A stretch of DNA of 5,474 bases from assembly GCA_030039975.1 (NCBI GenBank), contig JASHUO010000930.1, positions 1 to 5,474 on the forward strand, read 5' to 3'. Shown here one piece after another: positions 1 through 5,474 of this stretch. The translations under genes and the position numbers were made by a program. Below the pieces are notes generated by a model. It was given only the letters and a program-made list of their open reading frames with translations. It did not search any database and was not told the origin of the DNA. The stretch's first letter is position 1; each line of letters begins with the position of its first letter. Origin of the DNA: Alphaproteobacteria bacterium (GTDB lineage Bacteria > Pseudomonadota > Alphaproteobacteria > ATCC43930 > CGMCC-115725).

Positions 1-1134
1 TCCACGGCGATGGGCTTTTACAATGTCGCGCGCGGTGACATGCCCTATTTCAAATACCTCGCCGACACCTACACGCTCAGCGACAATTATCATCAGGGGG
101 TGATGGGCGGTACCGGTGCCAACCACATCATGCTCGGCTCCGGCCAGGCGATGTATTACAGCGACGGCAAGGGCAACGCGACGACCCCGCCGCAGAACGA
201 GATCGAGAATCCGAACCCGCAGCCGGGCACGAACAACTACTACATGCAGGACGGCTATTCCGGCGGCTCCTACGTCAATTGCGCCGACAGCTCGCAGCCC
301 GGCGTCTCTTCCATTCTCAACTATCTCAGCGCGCTGCCCAACAAGCCCAACCCGAATTGCGCTTCCGGGCTTTACTATCTCGTCAACAACTATAGTCCCG
401 GCTATTTCGGCAATGGCACGGCGGACACCAAGGACAGCTTCGCCATTCCGCCGTCGAGCGTGCAGACCATCGGCGATGCGCTCAACAAGAAGGACGTCTC
501 GTTCCGCTATTACGGCGAGGGTTGGGACGCTTATGTCCGGAACCCGACCTCGCGGCTCGGCTCGCTCTACTGCAACATCTGCAACTTCCTGCAGTACACC
601 ACCTCGATCATGACCGACCCGAAGCAGCGGGCGCAGCATATCGGCGATCTCCCCGACTTCGACAACGATGTCAAGAACAACAGCTTGCCCGCGGTCGTCT
701 TCATCAAGCCGAGCGGCCTCAATGACGGGCATCCCGCGTCATCCAAATTCGGTATTTTCGAGGCCTTCACCCGCCGGATCATCGACGAGGTGAAAGCGCA
801 GCCGCAGATCTGGGCGAGCACGGGCATCTTCGTCACCGTCGATGAAGGCGGCGGCTACTACGATTCGGGCTATGTGCAGCCGCTTGACTTCTTCGGCGAC
901 GGCACCCGCATCCCGCTGATCGTAGTCTCGCCCTATTCAACCGGCGGGACCGTGGTCCACAACTACTCCGACCATGTCTCGCTCATCAAATTCATCGAAA
1001 AGAACTGGCGCGTCCCTCCGGTCAGCGCGATCGGCCGCGACAATCTTCCCAATCCGGTAGCGTCGGCGACCAATCCCTACGTTCCCACCAACGGCCCGGC
1101 GATATCGGATCTGACCGAAGCCTTCCACTTCTGA
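1..1134 (+). CDS. Phosphoesterase family protein (phospholipase C / acid phosphatase type), 5' end outside window
   Basis: The frame is open from base 1 and gives 377 residues before the TGA, so the first ATG inside the window (base 10) is probably internal. Numbering from base 1, the sequence matches the phosphoesterase family (PF04185, alkaline phosphatase superfamily). Visible motifs are SDNYHQGVMGGTGANH (27-42), a NDGHP segment around His244, the metal-site-like VTVDEGGGYYD (279-288), GTRIPLIVVSPYS (301-313) and SDHVSLIKFIEKNW (323-336). The tail, DNLPNP followed by NPYVPTNGPAISDL, is typical of bacterial acid phosphatases of this family. Such enzymes hydrolyse phosphate mono- or diesters, often phospholipids, outside the cytoplasm. 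The N-terminal export signal and the ENxSFDH-like nucleophile region lie upstream of the window. Cys94, Cys120, Cys191 and Cys194 could form disulfides in an exported protein. The substrate cannot be told from the sequence. It lies in the same orientation as gspD, 92 bases upstream, so it may be secretion cargo (inference). Confidence 0.88.
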   Translation, partial: STAMGFYNVARGDMPYFKYLADTYTLSDNYHQGVMGGTGANHIMLGSGQAMYYSDGKGNATTPPQNEIENPNPQPGTNNYYMQDGYSGGSYVNCADSSQPGVSSILNYLSALPNKPNPNCASGLYYLVNNYSPGYFGNGTADTKDSFAIPPSSVQTIGDALNKKDVSFRYYGEGWDAYVRNPTSRLGSLYCNICNFLQYTTSIMTDPKQRAQHIGDLPDFDNDVKNNSLPAVVFIKPSGLNDGHPASSKFGIFEAFTRRIIDEVKAQPQIWASTGIFVTVDEGGGYYDSGYVQPLDFFGDGTRIPLIVVSPYSTGGTVVHNYSDHVSLIKFIEKNWRVPPVSAIGRDNLPNPVASATNPYVPTNGPAISDLTEAFHF

Positions 1135-1142
1135 CCGCTGGC

Positions 1143-1179
1143 CATCGAGCCGGCGGAAGTCGCGGGCGCGGCGTCGATG
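1143..1179 (+). terminator. Imperfect stem-loop after the phosphoesterase gene, possible transcript end
   Basis: CATCGAGCCG (1143-1152) can pair with CGGC-G-TCGATG (1169-1179) to make a stem of about 10 base pairs with one bulged G at 1173 and a 16-base loop. It starts 8 bases after the phosphoesterase stop. No T-run follows, so it is not a standard intrinsic terminator. It could stabilise a 3' end or be chance pairing in GC-rich DNA. I saw no convincing -35/-10 promoter in the rest of the 92-base gap before gspD. Confidence 0.3.
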
Positions 1180-1212
1180 CTTCAAGGCCACCAGGGACAA
1201 GGTCCGCGCGTT

Positions 1213-1218
1213 GGGGAG
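1213..1218 (+). promoter_or_regulatory. Ribosome binding site for gspD
   Basis: GGGGAG lies 8 bases before the ATG at 1227, a good Shine-Dalgarno match at normal spacing. It supports this start, which also yields a complete lipoprotein signal peptide. Confidence 0.7.
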
Positions 1219-1226
1219 ACTGCGAT

Positions 1227-3635
1227 ATGCCTGCGCCGAGCAAATGGACGACAGACCCGAAGCCGCTGCGGCGCAGTCCGGCGTTTCTCGTCGCGTTCCT
1301 GCTCGCCTTCCTCGCCGGATGCACACCGCCGACCGCGGACGATGTCGCGCGGCCGCGCGAGGCCGGCCTATCCGCCTCGCCGGCGCCGGTACGGCTTTCC
1401 CCCAACCAGGCGCCGGTGCCTGCGGTCCCGCCCAGTGACACCGCGACCAGGCGCGGCCGTGAAGTCGTCATTCCCGGCACCGGCTCTTTCGTCGCGCCGG
1501 AAGCGACGCTGCAGCCGACTCACGTGAGCTCCTCGCCTGCCGGCGAGATAACCTTCTCCTTCAACGGCGCCGATGTCCGCGATGTCGCGCGCGAAATCCT
1601 CGGCGAGCAGCTTCACCTCTCCTATGTCGTCGATCCCAAGGTGAATGCGCAGATCACGGCGCAAACCAGTGACAAGCTGCCGCGCGCGGCGGTGCTGCCG
1701 GCGCTCGAATCCATCCTATCGGCGAGCGGTCTGGCGATGATCGAGAGCGACGGCGTCTGGCACATCAGGCCCATGCAGGATGCGGCGCGCGCCACGCTGA
1801 GCGCGCCCCTCGCCGGCCAACCCGGCTACGGCGTCCGGGTGATACCGCTCAACTTCGTCTCCGCTTCCGAGATCAAGAGCGTGCTCGATCCGCTGATGCC
1901 GCAGGGCAGCGCGCTGGAAACCGCCGGCGCGCGCAACGTCCTCATCGTCGCCGCTCCGACCACCGATCTCGACGGGCTCGCCGACCTCGTCCGCCGCTTC
2001 GATGTGGACTGGCTCGCCGGTACCTCCTTCGCCCTCTATCCGCTTCACGTCGCGCAGGCGAAGGATGTCGCGCCCGAGCTCGAGACGATCTTCGGCGATG
2101 GCGCATCGGGACCGCTCGCCGGCCTTGTGCGCATCGTGCCGATCGACCGGCTCAACGCCATCCTGGTGATTGCCGCGCAGCGCCAGTATCTGAGCGATGC
2201 GCGCGACTGGATCACCCGCTTCGACTATGGCGAGGACCAGACGACGCCGCGCATGTTCGAATATCGCGTGCAGAACAGCCGCGCCGCCGATGTCGCCGCC
2301 GTCCTGACCAAGCTTCTCGGCGCCGGCTCCGTCAGCACGGTCCAGCCCGAAACCGCGCCCGGGACCAACGGCGTCGCCATCGGCGCCAGCGGGCAGGGCG
2401 CGAACGGCACTGGCGCGAACGGGCTCGGCGCCCCCGGCGCGAGCGGGCTCGGGGCGGGCGCACCGACGACAGGGCTTTCCGGACAGCCCGGAGCCAGCTA
2501 CGGATCGGGCGCGACCGGCATGGGCGGCCTTGGCACGGCGTCCGTCAACCAGCCCGGCGCCCCCGGCGCGGCGGGCACCACGCCTTCCTCCGGCGCGACC
2601 TCCACATCGGCGCAGTCGTCGGGCGGGAGCCAGGGCAACCAGCAAGGTTCGCTGTCCGAAGCGCTTCAGGGCGCGTTCGGCAATTCGAACCAGGCCCAGG
2701 GCGAGTTGCCGCTGCCGCAAGCCCGCGTCGTCGCCGACGAGAAGAACAACGCCATCGTCGTCTACGCCAAGCCGCGCGACTACCGCATGATCGAAGGCGT
2801 CATTCGCCAGCTCGACGTCGTGCCGCTGCAAGTCATGATCGAGGCGACGATCGCCGAGGTGACGCTCAACAACACGCTGCAATACGGCGTGCAATGGTTC
2901 CTGAGCCACGCCTCGAACAAGTTCGAGCTCACCGCACCGCCGGCGGGCGGCGGCACGGCGACCGGCATCGGCACGGCTGCCGACGTCCTGCCTTCCTTCC
3001 CAGGCTTCAATTACGTGCTCGGCGGCGGCGAGGGGAAGCTGGTGCTGAGCGCGCTATCCGAAGTGACCCATGTCGATGTCGTATCCGCACCGCATCTCGT
3101 CGTGCTCGACCATCAGACGGCTTATCTTCAGGTCGGCGACGAAGTGCCGACAGTGACGGCCAGCGCAATCAGCACGATCACCACCAACGCCCCCATCGTC
3201 AACAGCATCCAGTATATCGGCACCGGCGTCATCCTGCAGGTGACGCCGCGCGTCAACAACAGCGGCCTCGTCAGCCTCGACATCGACCAGTCGGTGAGCG
3301 ACGTCGAGACCACGACCTCGTCCACCATCAATTCGCCGACGATCAGCCAGCGTCGCATCACCACTTCGGTGACGGTGCAGGATGGCGAGACCGTGGCCCT
3401 GGGCGGCCTCATCCTCGACAATCGCACGGTCGATCACAACGGCATCCCCATCCTCAAGGATATCCCCGTGGTCGGCTCTCTCTTCAGCCAGAGCAGCGAC
3501 ACGAAAGCTCGAACCGAGCTTCTGGTGCTGCTCACGCCGCGCATCCTGCGCAATCAGCACGACGCCACCGCCGCGACCGACGAGCTGCGGGAGCGGATGC
3601 GCTCGGTGAAACCGCTCGAGCTCCGCGCGCGCTGA
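1227..3635 (+). CDS. gspD: Type II secretion system secretin GspD, lipoprotein form
   Basis: An 802-residue secretin that would form the multimeric outer-membrane channel of the T2SS. A basic N-region (Lys12, Arg15, Arg16), a hydrophobic stretch (19-30) and a lipobox LAGC ending at Cys32 predict signal peptidase II processing. Residue +2 is Thr, so no inner-membrane retention signal is apparent. A Pro/Ala-rich linker (33-106) leads to N0 (about 107-181, FSFNGADVRDVAREIL), N1 (about 200-260), N2 (about 266-334) and N3 (about 342-532). N3 is split by a Gly/Ala/Ser-rich insertion at about 378-495. The secretin barrel (about 533-775) has LQVGDEVPTVT (634-644), VALGGLILDN (723-732) and GIPILKDIPVVGSLF (739-753), ending LLVLLTPRIL. 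Only about 29 residues follow, so no pilotin-binding S-domain is evident. Four N-domains fit GspD rather than PilQ or a type III secretin. The protein is longer than the usual 650-750 residues because of the linker and insertion. gspK follows 18 bases downstream, probably in the same operon. Confidence 0.96.
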   Translation: MPAPSKWTTDPKPLRRSPAFLVAFLLAFLAGCTPPTADDVARPREAGLSASPAPVRLSPNQAPVPAVPPSDTATRRGREVVIPGTGSFVAPEATLQPTHVSSSPAGEITFSFNGADVRDVAREILGEQLHLSYVVDPKVNAQITAQTSDKLPRAAVLPALESILSASGLAMIESDGVWHIRPMQDAARATLSAPLAGQPGYGVRVIPLNFVSASEIKSVLDPLMPQGSALETAGARNVLIVAAPTTDLDGLADLVRRFDVDWLAGTSFALYPLHVAQAKDVAPELETIFGDGASGPLAGLVRIVPIDRLNAILVIAAQRQYLSDARDWITRFDYGEDQTTPRMFEYRVQNSRAADVAAVLTKLLGAGSVSTVQPETAPGTNGVAIGASGQGANGTGANGLGAPGASGLGAGAPTTGLSGQPGASYGSGATGMGGLGTASVNQPGAPGAAGTTPSSGATSTSAQSSGGSQGNQQGSLSEALQGAFGNSNQAQGELPLPQARVVADEKNNAIVVYAKPRDYRMIEGVIRQLDVVPLQVMIEATIAEVTLNNTLQYGVQWFLSHASNKFELTAPPAGGGTATGIGTAADVLPSFPGFNYVLGGGEGKLVLSALSEVTHVDVVSAPHLVVLDHQTAYLQVGDEVPTVTASAISTITTNAPIVNSIQYIGTGVILQVTPRVNNSGLVSLDIDQSVSDVETTTSSTINSPTISQRRITTSVTVQDGETVALGGLILDNRTVDHNGIPILKDIPVVGSLFSQSSDTKARTELLVLLTPRILRNQHDATAATDELRERMRSVKPLELRAR
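2358..2711 (+). repeat. Low-complexity Gly/Ala/Ser-rich insertion in gspD domain N3, with short degenerate repeats
   Basis: This stretch codes for about 118 residues (378-495 of GspD) made almost wholly of Gly, Ala, Ser, Thr, Pro, Asn and Gln. It interrupts N3 between SRAADVAAVLTKLLG and ARVVADEKNNAIVVYA. Short imperfect DNA repeats are visible. GGCGCGAACGG occurs at 2397-2407 and 2412-2422. A 17-base block at 2412-2428 recurs at 2436-2452 with one mismatch. The reading frame stays open throughout, so this is a flexible loop and not a break. Secretins often carry a short Gly/Ser-rich loop here; this one is unusually long. Confidence 0.75.
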
Positions 3636-3639
3636 GCGC

Positions 3640-3645
3640 AGCAGG
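3640..3645 (+). promoter_or_regulatory. Weak ribosome binding site for gspK
   Basis: AGCAGG sits 8 bases before the ATG at 3654, in the 18-base gap after the gspD stop. It supports the ATG over an in-frame GTG at 3699, which has no visible ribosome binding site. The short gap suggests that gspD and gspK share a transcript. Confidence 0.45.
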
Positions 3646-3653
3646 CGCCTTGC

Positions 3654-4628
3654 ATGTCGCTTCGGGACCGGGGTCAGCAAGACGCCGACTCCGGCCTGGT
3701 GCATCGCCGGCCGGGCGAGCGCGGCATCGCGCTCGTCATGGTGCTCTGGGTCGTGGCGTTTCTTGCGCTCGTGCTGTCGGCGTTTGCCGGTGAATCGCGG
3801 GTTGCGCTCGACATCGCGCGCAACCGCCTCGCCGCGGCAGAGGCCGAGACCGCTGCCGATGCCGGCGTGGCGCTGGCGCTGTCGGGTCTCGCGGCGGCGG
3901 TCTCCGAAGCGGCGCGCGCGCCGGGTGCGCCGCCGGCCGAGGGCGTGTGGGAAGCGGACGGCACGGTGCATGCGCTGCAGTGGCAAGGCGCGGAGCTCCG
4001 CGTCCGCGTCGACAATGAAAGCGGCAAGATCGATCTCAACGCCGCGCCCGACGACGCGTTCGCGGCGCTGTTCCAGGCGCTCGGCATCGCGCCGGGAACA
4101 GCTGCGGACCTCGCCGCGGCGCTCATCGAGTGGCGCAAGCGCCGCACCGCGGCGCTCGGCATCGCCACGCGGCGCGCCGCCGCGCGCCCCTCCGATGAGC
4201 CGACCGGACCTTTTTTCGCTCTCGAAGAGCTGAAGCGCGTGCCCGGCGTGACGCCGGACCTCTATGCCGCGATCGCGCCTTACGTCACGGTCTGGTCGAA
4301 ACAGCCGGTACCCGACCCGAGGACCGCGTCGCGGCCCGTGCTTCTGACCATACCGGGCGCCGACCCGGCCCGCGTCGATGCGTGGCTCGCCCTTCGCGGC
4401 AGCGAGCAAGCGGCAGCGCCGGTACCGGGCGATCTTGCCTCGGGCATCGTTTCGACCAATCTCACGCGGCCCACCGTGACCGTCCATGTGGAGGCGAGGA
4501 TCGCCGGCGCGCGGTTCCGGCGCAACGCGGTGGCCGTAGTCACCGGCGATCCCCAGGACCCCGTGCATATGCTTGCCTGGGAGCGCGATCTCCAGGGGGA
4601 ATTCGACACCGACGCGACCGAGCGCTGA
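3654..4628 (+). CDS. gspK: Type II secretion system minor pseudopilin GspK
   Basis: A 324-residue protein, the normal size for GspK, the largest minor pseudopilin, which with GspI and GspJ caps the tip of the pseudopilus. A positively charged leader ends in a prepilin site, predicted cut Gly24/Ile25 (ERG|IALVMVLW). A hydrophobic helix follows (about 25-46). Position +5 is Met, not the Glu of other pseudopilins; lack of Glu5 is characteristic of GspK. The first helix continues through an Ala-rich stretch to about residue 90. IDLNAAP (126-132) is the conserved family element that opens the helical insert (T2SSK, PF03934). FALEELKRVPGVTPDLYAAIAPYVTVWS (188-215) and LLTIPGADPARVDAWLALR (230-248) are further family-typical helix-turn segments. 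The C-terminal strands include TVTVHVEARIAGARFRRNAVAVV (274-296). Its leader would be cleaved by a prepilin peptidase, and one is encoded just downstream on the opposite strand. Confidence 0.93.
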   Translation: MSLRDRGQQDADSGLVHRRPGERGIALVMVLWVVAFLALVLSAFAGESRVALDIARNRLAAAEAETAADAGVALALSGLAAAVSEAARAPGAPPAEGVWEADGTVHALQWQGAELRVRVDNESGKIDLNAAPDDAFAALFQALGIAPGTAADLAAALIEWRKRRTAALGIATRRAAARPSDEPTGPFFALEELKRVPGVTPDLYAAIAPYVTVWSKQPVPDPRTASRPVLLTIPGADPARVDAWLALRGSEQAAAPVPGDLASGIVSTNLTRPTVTVHVEARIAGARFRRNAVAVVTGDPQDPVHMLAWERDLQGEFDTDATER

Positions 4629-4646
4629 CGCGATATGCTGCGCGTC
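4627..4646. terminator. Hairpin between the convergent gspK and prepilin peptidase stops, possible two-way terminator
   Basis: GACGCG (4627-4632) is the exact reverse complement of CGCGTC (4641-4646), with an 8-base loop. It fills the 18-base gap between the two facing genes and starts inside the gspK stop codon. CTGA (4625-4628) and TCAG (4647-4650) give an alternative outer pairing. There is no T-run on either side, so termination is plausible only from position and symmetry. In GC-rich DNA a 6-bp stem can also arise by chance. Confidence 0.35.
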
Positions 4647-5390
4647 TCAGCCGAGCGGACCGTAAATCCATACGAGCCAGAGCCCGGCGCAGAGGAAAGG
4701 GCCGAACGGCACGCGCTCGCCCAGCGACAGATGGCCAATCCTGGCGGCGCGCACCAGCGCGAAGAGCAAACCGCCGAGCGACGCCGCGAGAACGACGCTC
4801 GGCATTCCGTCGCAGCCGACCCAAGCGCCGCAAGCGGCGAGCAGTTTCGCATCGCCGAGGCCGATGCCTTCGCGGCCGCGCAGGCGATGATAAACGGTGC
4901 GCAGCGCGATGACGAACAGGAAGCCCGTTGCGGCGCCGATCGAAGCTGCGGTGAAGCTTTGCCAATCGAACAGCGCATTCACGGCGAGGCCGCCGAGCAG
5001 CAGGGGAAGGGTCAGGAAATCCGGCAATAGTTGATGGCGCGCATCGATCGCCGCGAGCGCGAGCAGCGACCAGCCGAGCGCGCAGCTCGCCCAAACGACC
5101 CAGCCCTCGGTCGCGGCGATGGACCAGAGGGCGATGCCCAAGGCCGCCAGCTCGATCAGCGGGTAGAAGGCGCCGATGCGCACGCCGCAGCGGCGGCAGC
5201 GTCCGCGCAGCGCGAGCCAGCTGGCGATCGGGAGCAGGTCGAGCGCGCCGAGGCGCACGCCGCAATAAGGGCAGGCCGAGCGGCCCCACAGGATTGTCGC
5301 CGGCGAGGCGAAGCGCTGCACGATCACACCGAGAAAGCTGCCGATCGCGGGCGCCGCGATGAGCGACAGGAAGGTGGGCATGTCCGGCAT
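4647..5390 (-). CDS. gspO: Prepilin peptidase / N-methyltransferase (GspO/PilD type, A24 family)
   Basis: An inner-membrane aspartyl protease that removes the leader from pseudopilins or type IV pilins and methylates the new N-terminus. From the ATG at 5390 it has 247 residues. Visible in order: GSFLGVIVQRF (17-27, family GSFLNVxxxR), a zinc-type tetracysteine CPYC (40-43) and CRRC (65-68), and PLIEL (77-81). The first catalytic Asp116 lies in IDARHQLLPD, the second, Asp180, in GLGDAKL (GxGD motif). Their 64-residue spacing matches TcpJ Asp125/Asp189. About seven hydrophobic segments are visible. It is shorter than PilD (about 290 residues), mainly because the loop before CPYC is brief. The start is uncertain. 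TTG at 5408 gives 253 residues but has GGAG only one base upstream; ATG 5381 gives 244. I prefer 5390, as it lies 14 bases after the apparent stop of the preceding gene. It converges on gspK. Whether it serves only the T2SS or also type IV pili cannot be told, so the gene symbol is provisional. Confidence 0.92.
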   Translation of the reverse strand: MPDMPTFLSLIAAPAIGSFLGVIVQRFASPATILWGRSACPYCGVRLGALDLLPIASWLALRGRCRRCGVRIGAFYPLIELAALGIALWSIAATEGWVVWASCALGWSLLALAAIDARHQLLPDFLTLPLLLGGLAVNALFDWQSFTAASIGAATGFLFVIALRTVYHRLRGREGIGLGDAKLLAACGAWVGCDGMPSVVLAASLGGLLFALVRAARIGHLSLGERVPFGPFLCAGLWLVWIYGPLG

Positions 5391-5404
5391 GGGTGCGCTT
5401 GCGC

Positions 5405-5474
5405 TCAATCTCCGGGCCGCCTTCGCGTGGATGGCGGCGCGGGCGCGGCCGCCGGCTTGGCGCTTGCGGCAGGC
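5405..5474 (-). CDS. C-terminal end of an unidentified minus-strand gene (partial)
   Basis: On the minus strand one frame is open from the right edge to a TGA at 5405-5407. It encodes 22 residues rich in Pro and Ala and ends in PPSTRRRPGD. The stop lies 14 bases before the preferred ATG of the prepilin peptidase and overlaps that gene's alternative TTG start, an operon-like arrangement. A Pro/Ala-rich tail is common at the ends of exported or membrane proteins in GC-rich bacteria, so another T2SS component is possible, but the visible part is too short to identify. The other two minus-strand frames also stay open to the edge, including the peptidase frame itself, so this call is tentative. 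Confidence 0.4.
   Translation of the reverse strand, partial: PAASAKPAAAPAPPSTRRRPGD

Noticed and set aside
1177..1527. Plus-strand frame of 116 codons overlapping the gspD start
   Set aside because: It is Arg/Ser/Pro-rich in an alternative frame, with no ribosome binding site as good as that of gspD.
2397..2452. Short repeats in gspD as a possible CRISPR or mobile-element trace
   Set aside because: The repeats are 11-17 bases, degenerate, in frame and encode Gly/Ala-rich protein; there are no regular spacers, terminal inverted repeats or target duplications.
1716..2909. Minus-strand open frame (397 codons) opposite gspD
   Set aside because: It shows no family motifs, has a low-complexity Ala/Gly/Arg composition and fully overlaps the well-supported secretin, so it is a shadow frame.
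4209..4217. CCTTTTTTC run in gspK as a possible slippage or frameshift site
   Set aside because: The gspK frame reads through it as Pro-Phe-Phe into the conserved LEELKRVPGV segment, so no frameshift is needed; the shifted frame gives no family sequence.
3054..4568. Long minus-strand open frame (504 codons) across gspD and gspK
   Set aside because: It is antisense to two clear genes, the translation is rich in Arg, His and Asp without any recognisable motif, and such frames are expected in GC-rich coding DNA.
4540..5289. Second minus-strand frame of 249 codons inside the prepilin peptidase
   Set aside because: It overlaps the peptidase in another frame and its product is Arg/Pro-rich with no membrane segments or motifs; the peptidase frame has all catalytic residues.

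Overview
This is a GC-rich window from what looks like a Gram-negative proteobacterium. The gene families and sequence style fit an alphaproteobacterium best, but no marker gene here settles that. It holds three complete genes, two partial genes at the edges and very little non-coding DNA. The theme is type II secretion (T2SS), which moves folded periplasmic proteins across the outer membrane.

Layout. The left edge cuts into a plus-strand phosphoesterase of the phospholipase C / acid phosphatase family (1-1134; N-terminus missing). After a 92-base gap with one imperfect stem-loop comes gspD (1227-3635), the outer-membrane secretin. Next, 18 bases later, is gspK (3654-4628), the large minor pseudopilin at the pseudopilus tip. 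Facing gspK on the minus strand, with 18 bases between the stop codons, is a prepilin peptidase (gspO/pilD type, 4647 to about 5390). It is preceded by what appears to be the last 22 codons of another minus-strand gene running off the right edge (5405-5474).

How they work together. The peptidase would cleave and N-methylate pseudopilins, GspK among them. The pseudopilus pushes substrate through the GspD channel. The upstream phosphoesterase is probably exported and is a plausible but unproven T2SS cargo, as phospholipases and phosphatases are in other bacteria.

Most notable points. The secretin carries its own lipoprotein signal (lipobox LAGC, Cys32) and appears to lack the C-terminal pilotin-binding S-domain, which suggests a self-piloting 'liposecretin'. 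It has a Gly/Ala/Ser-rich insertion of roughly 120-130 residues inside domain N3. gspD and gspK are directly adjacent, without the gspE-gspJ genes that usually lie between them. I found no RNA genes, CRISPR arrays, insertion sequences or attachment sites. I also see no convincing evidence of a wholly new system; the unusual aspects are variations on T2SS.
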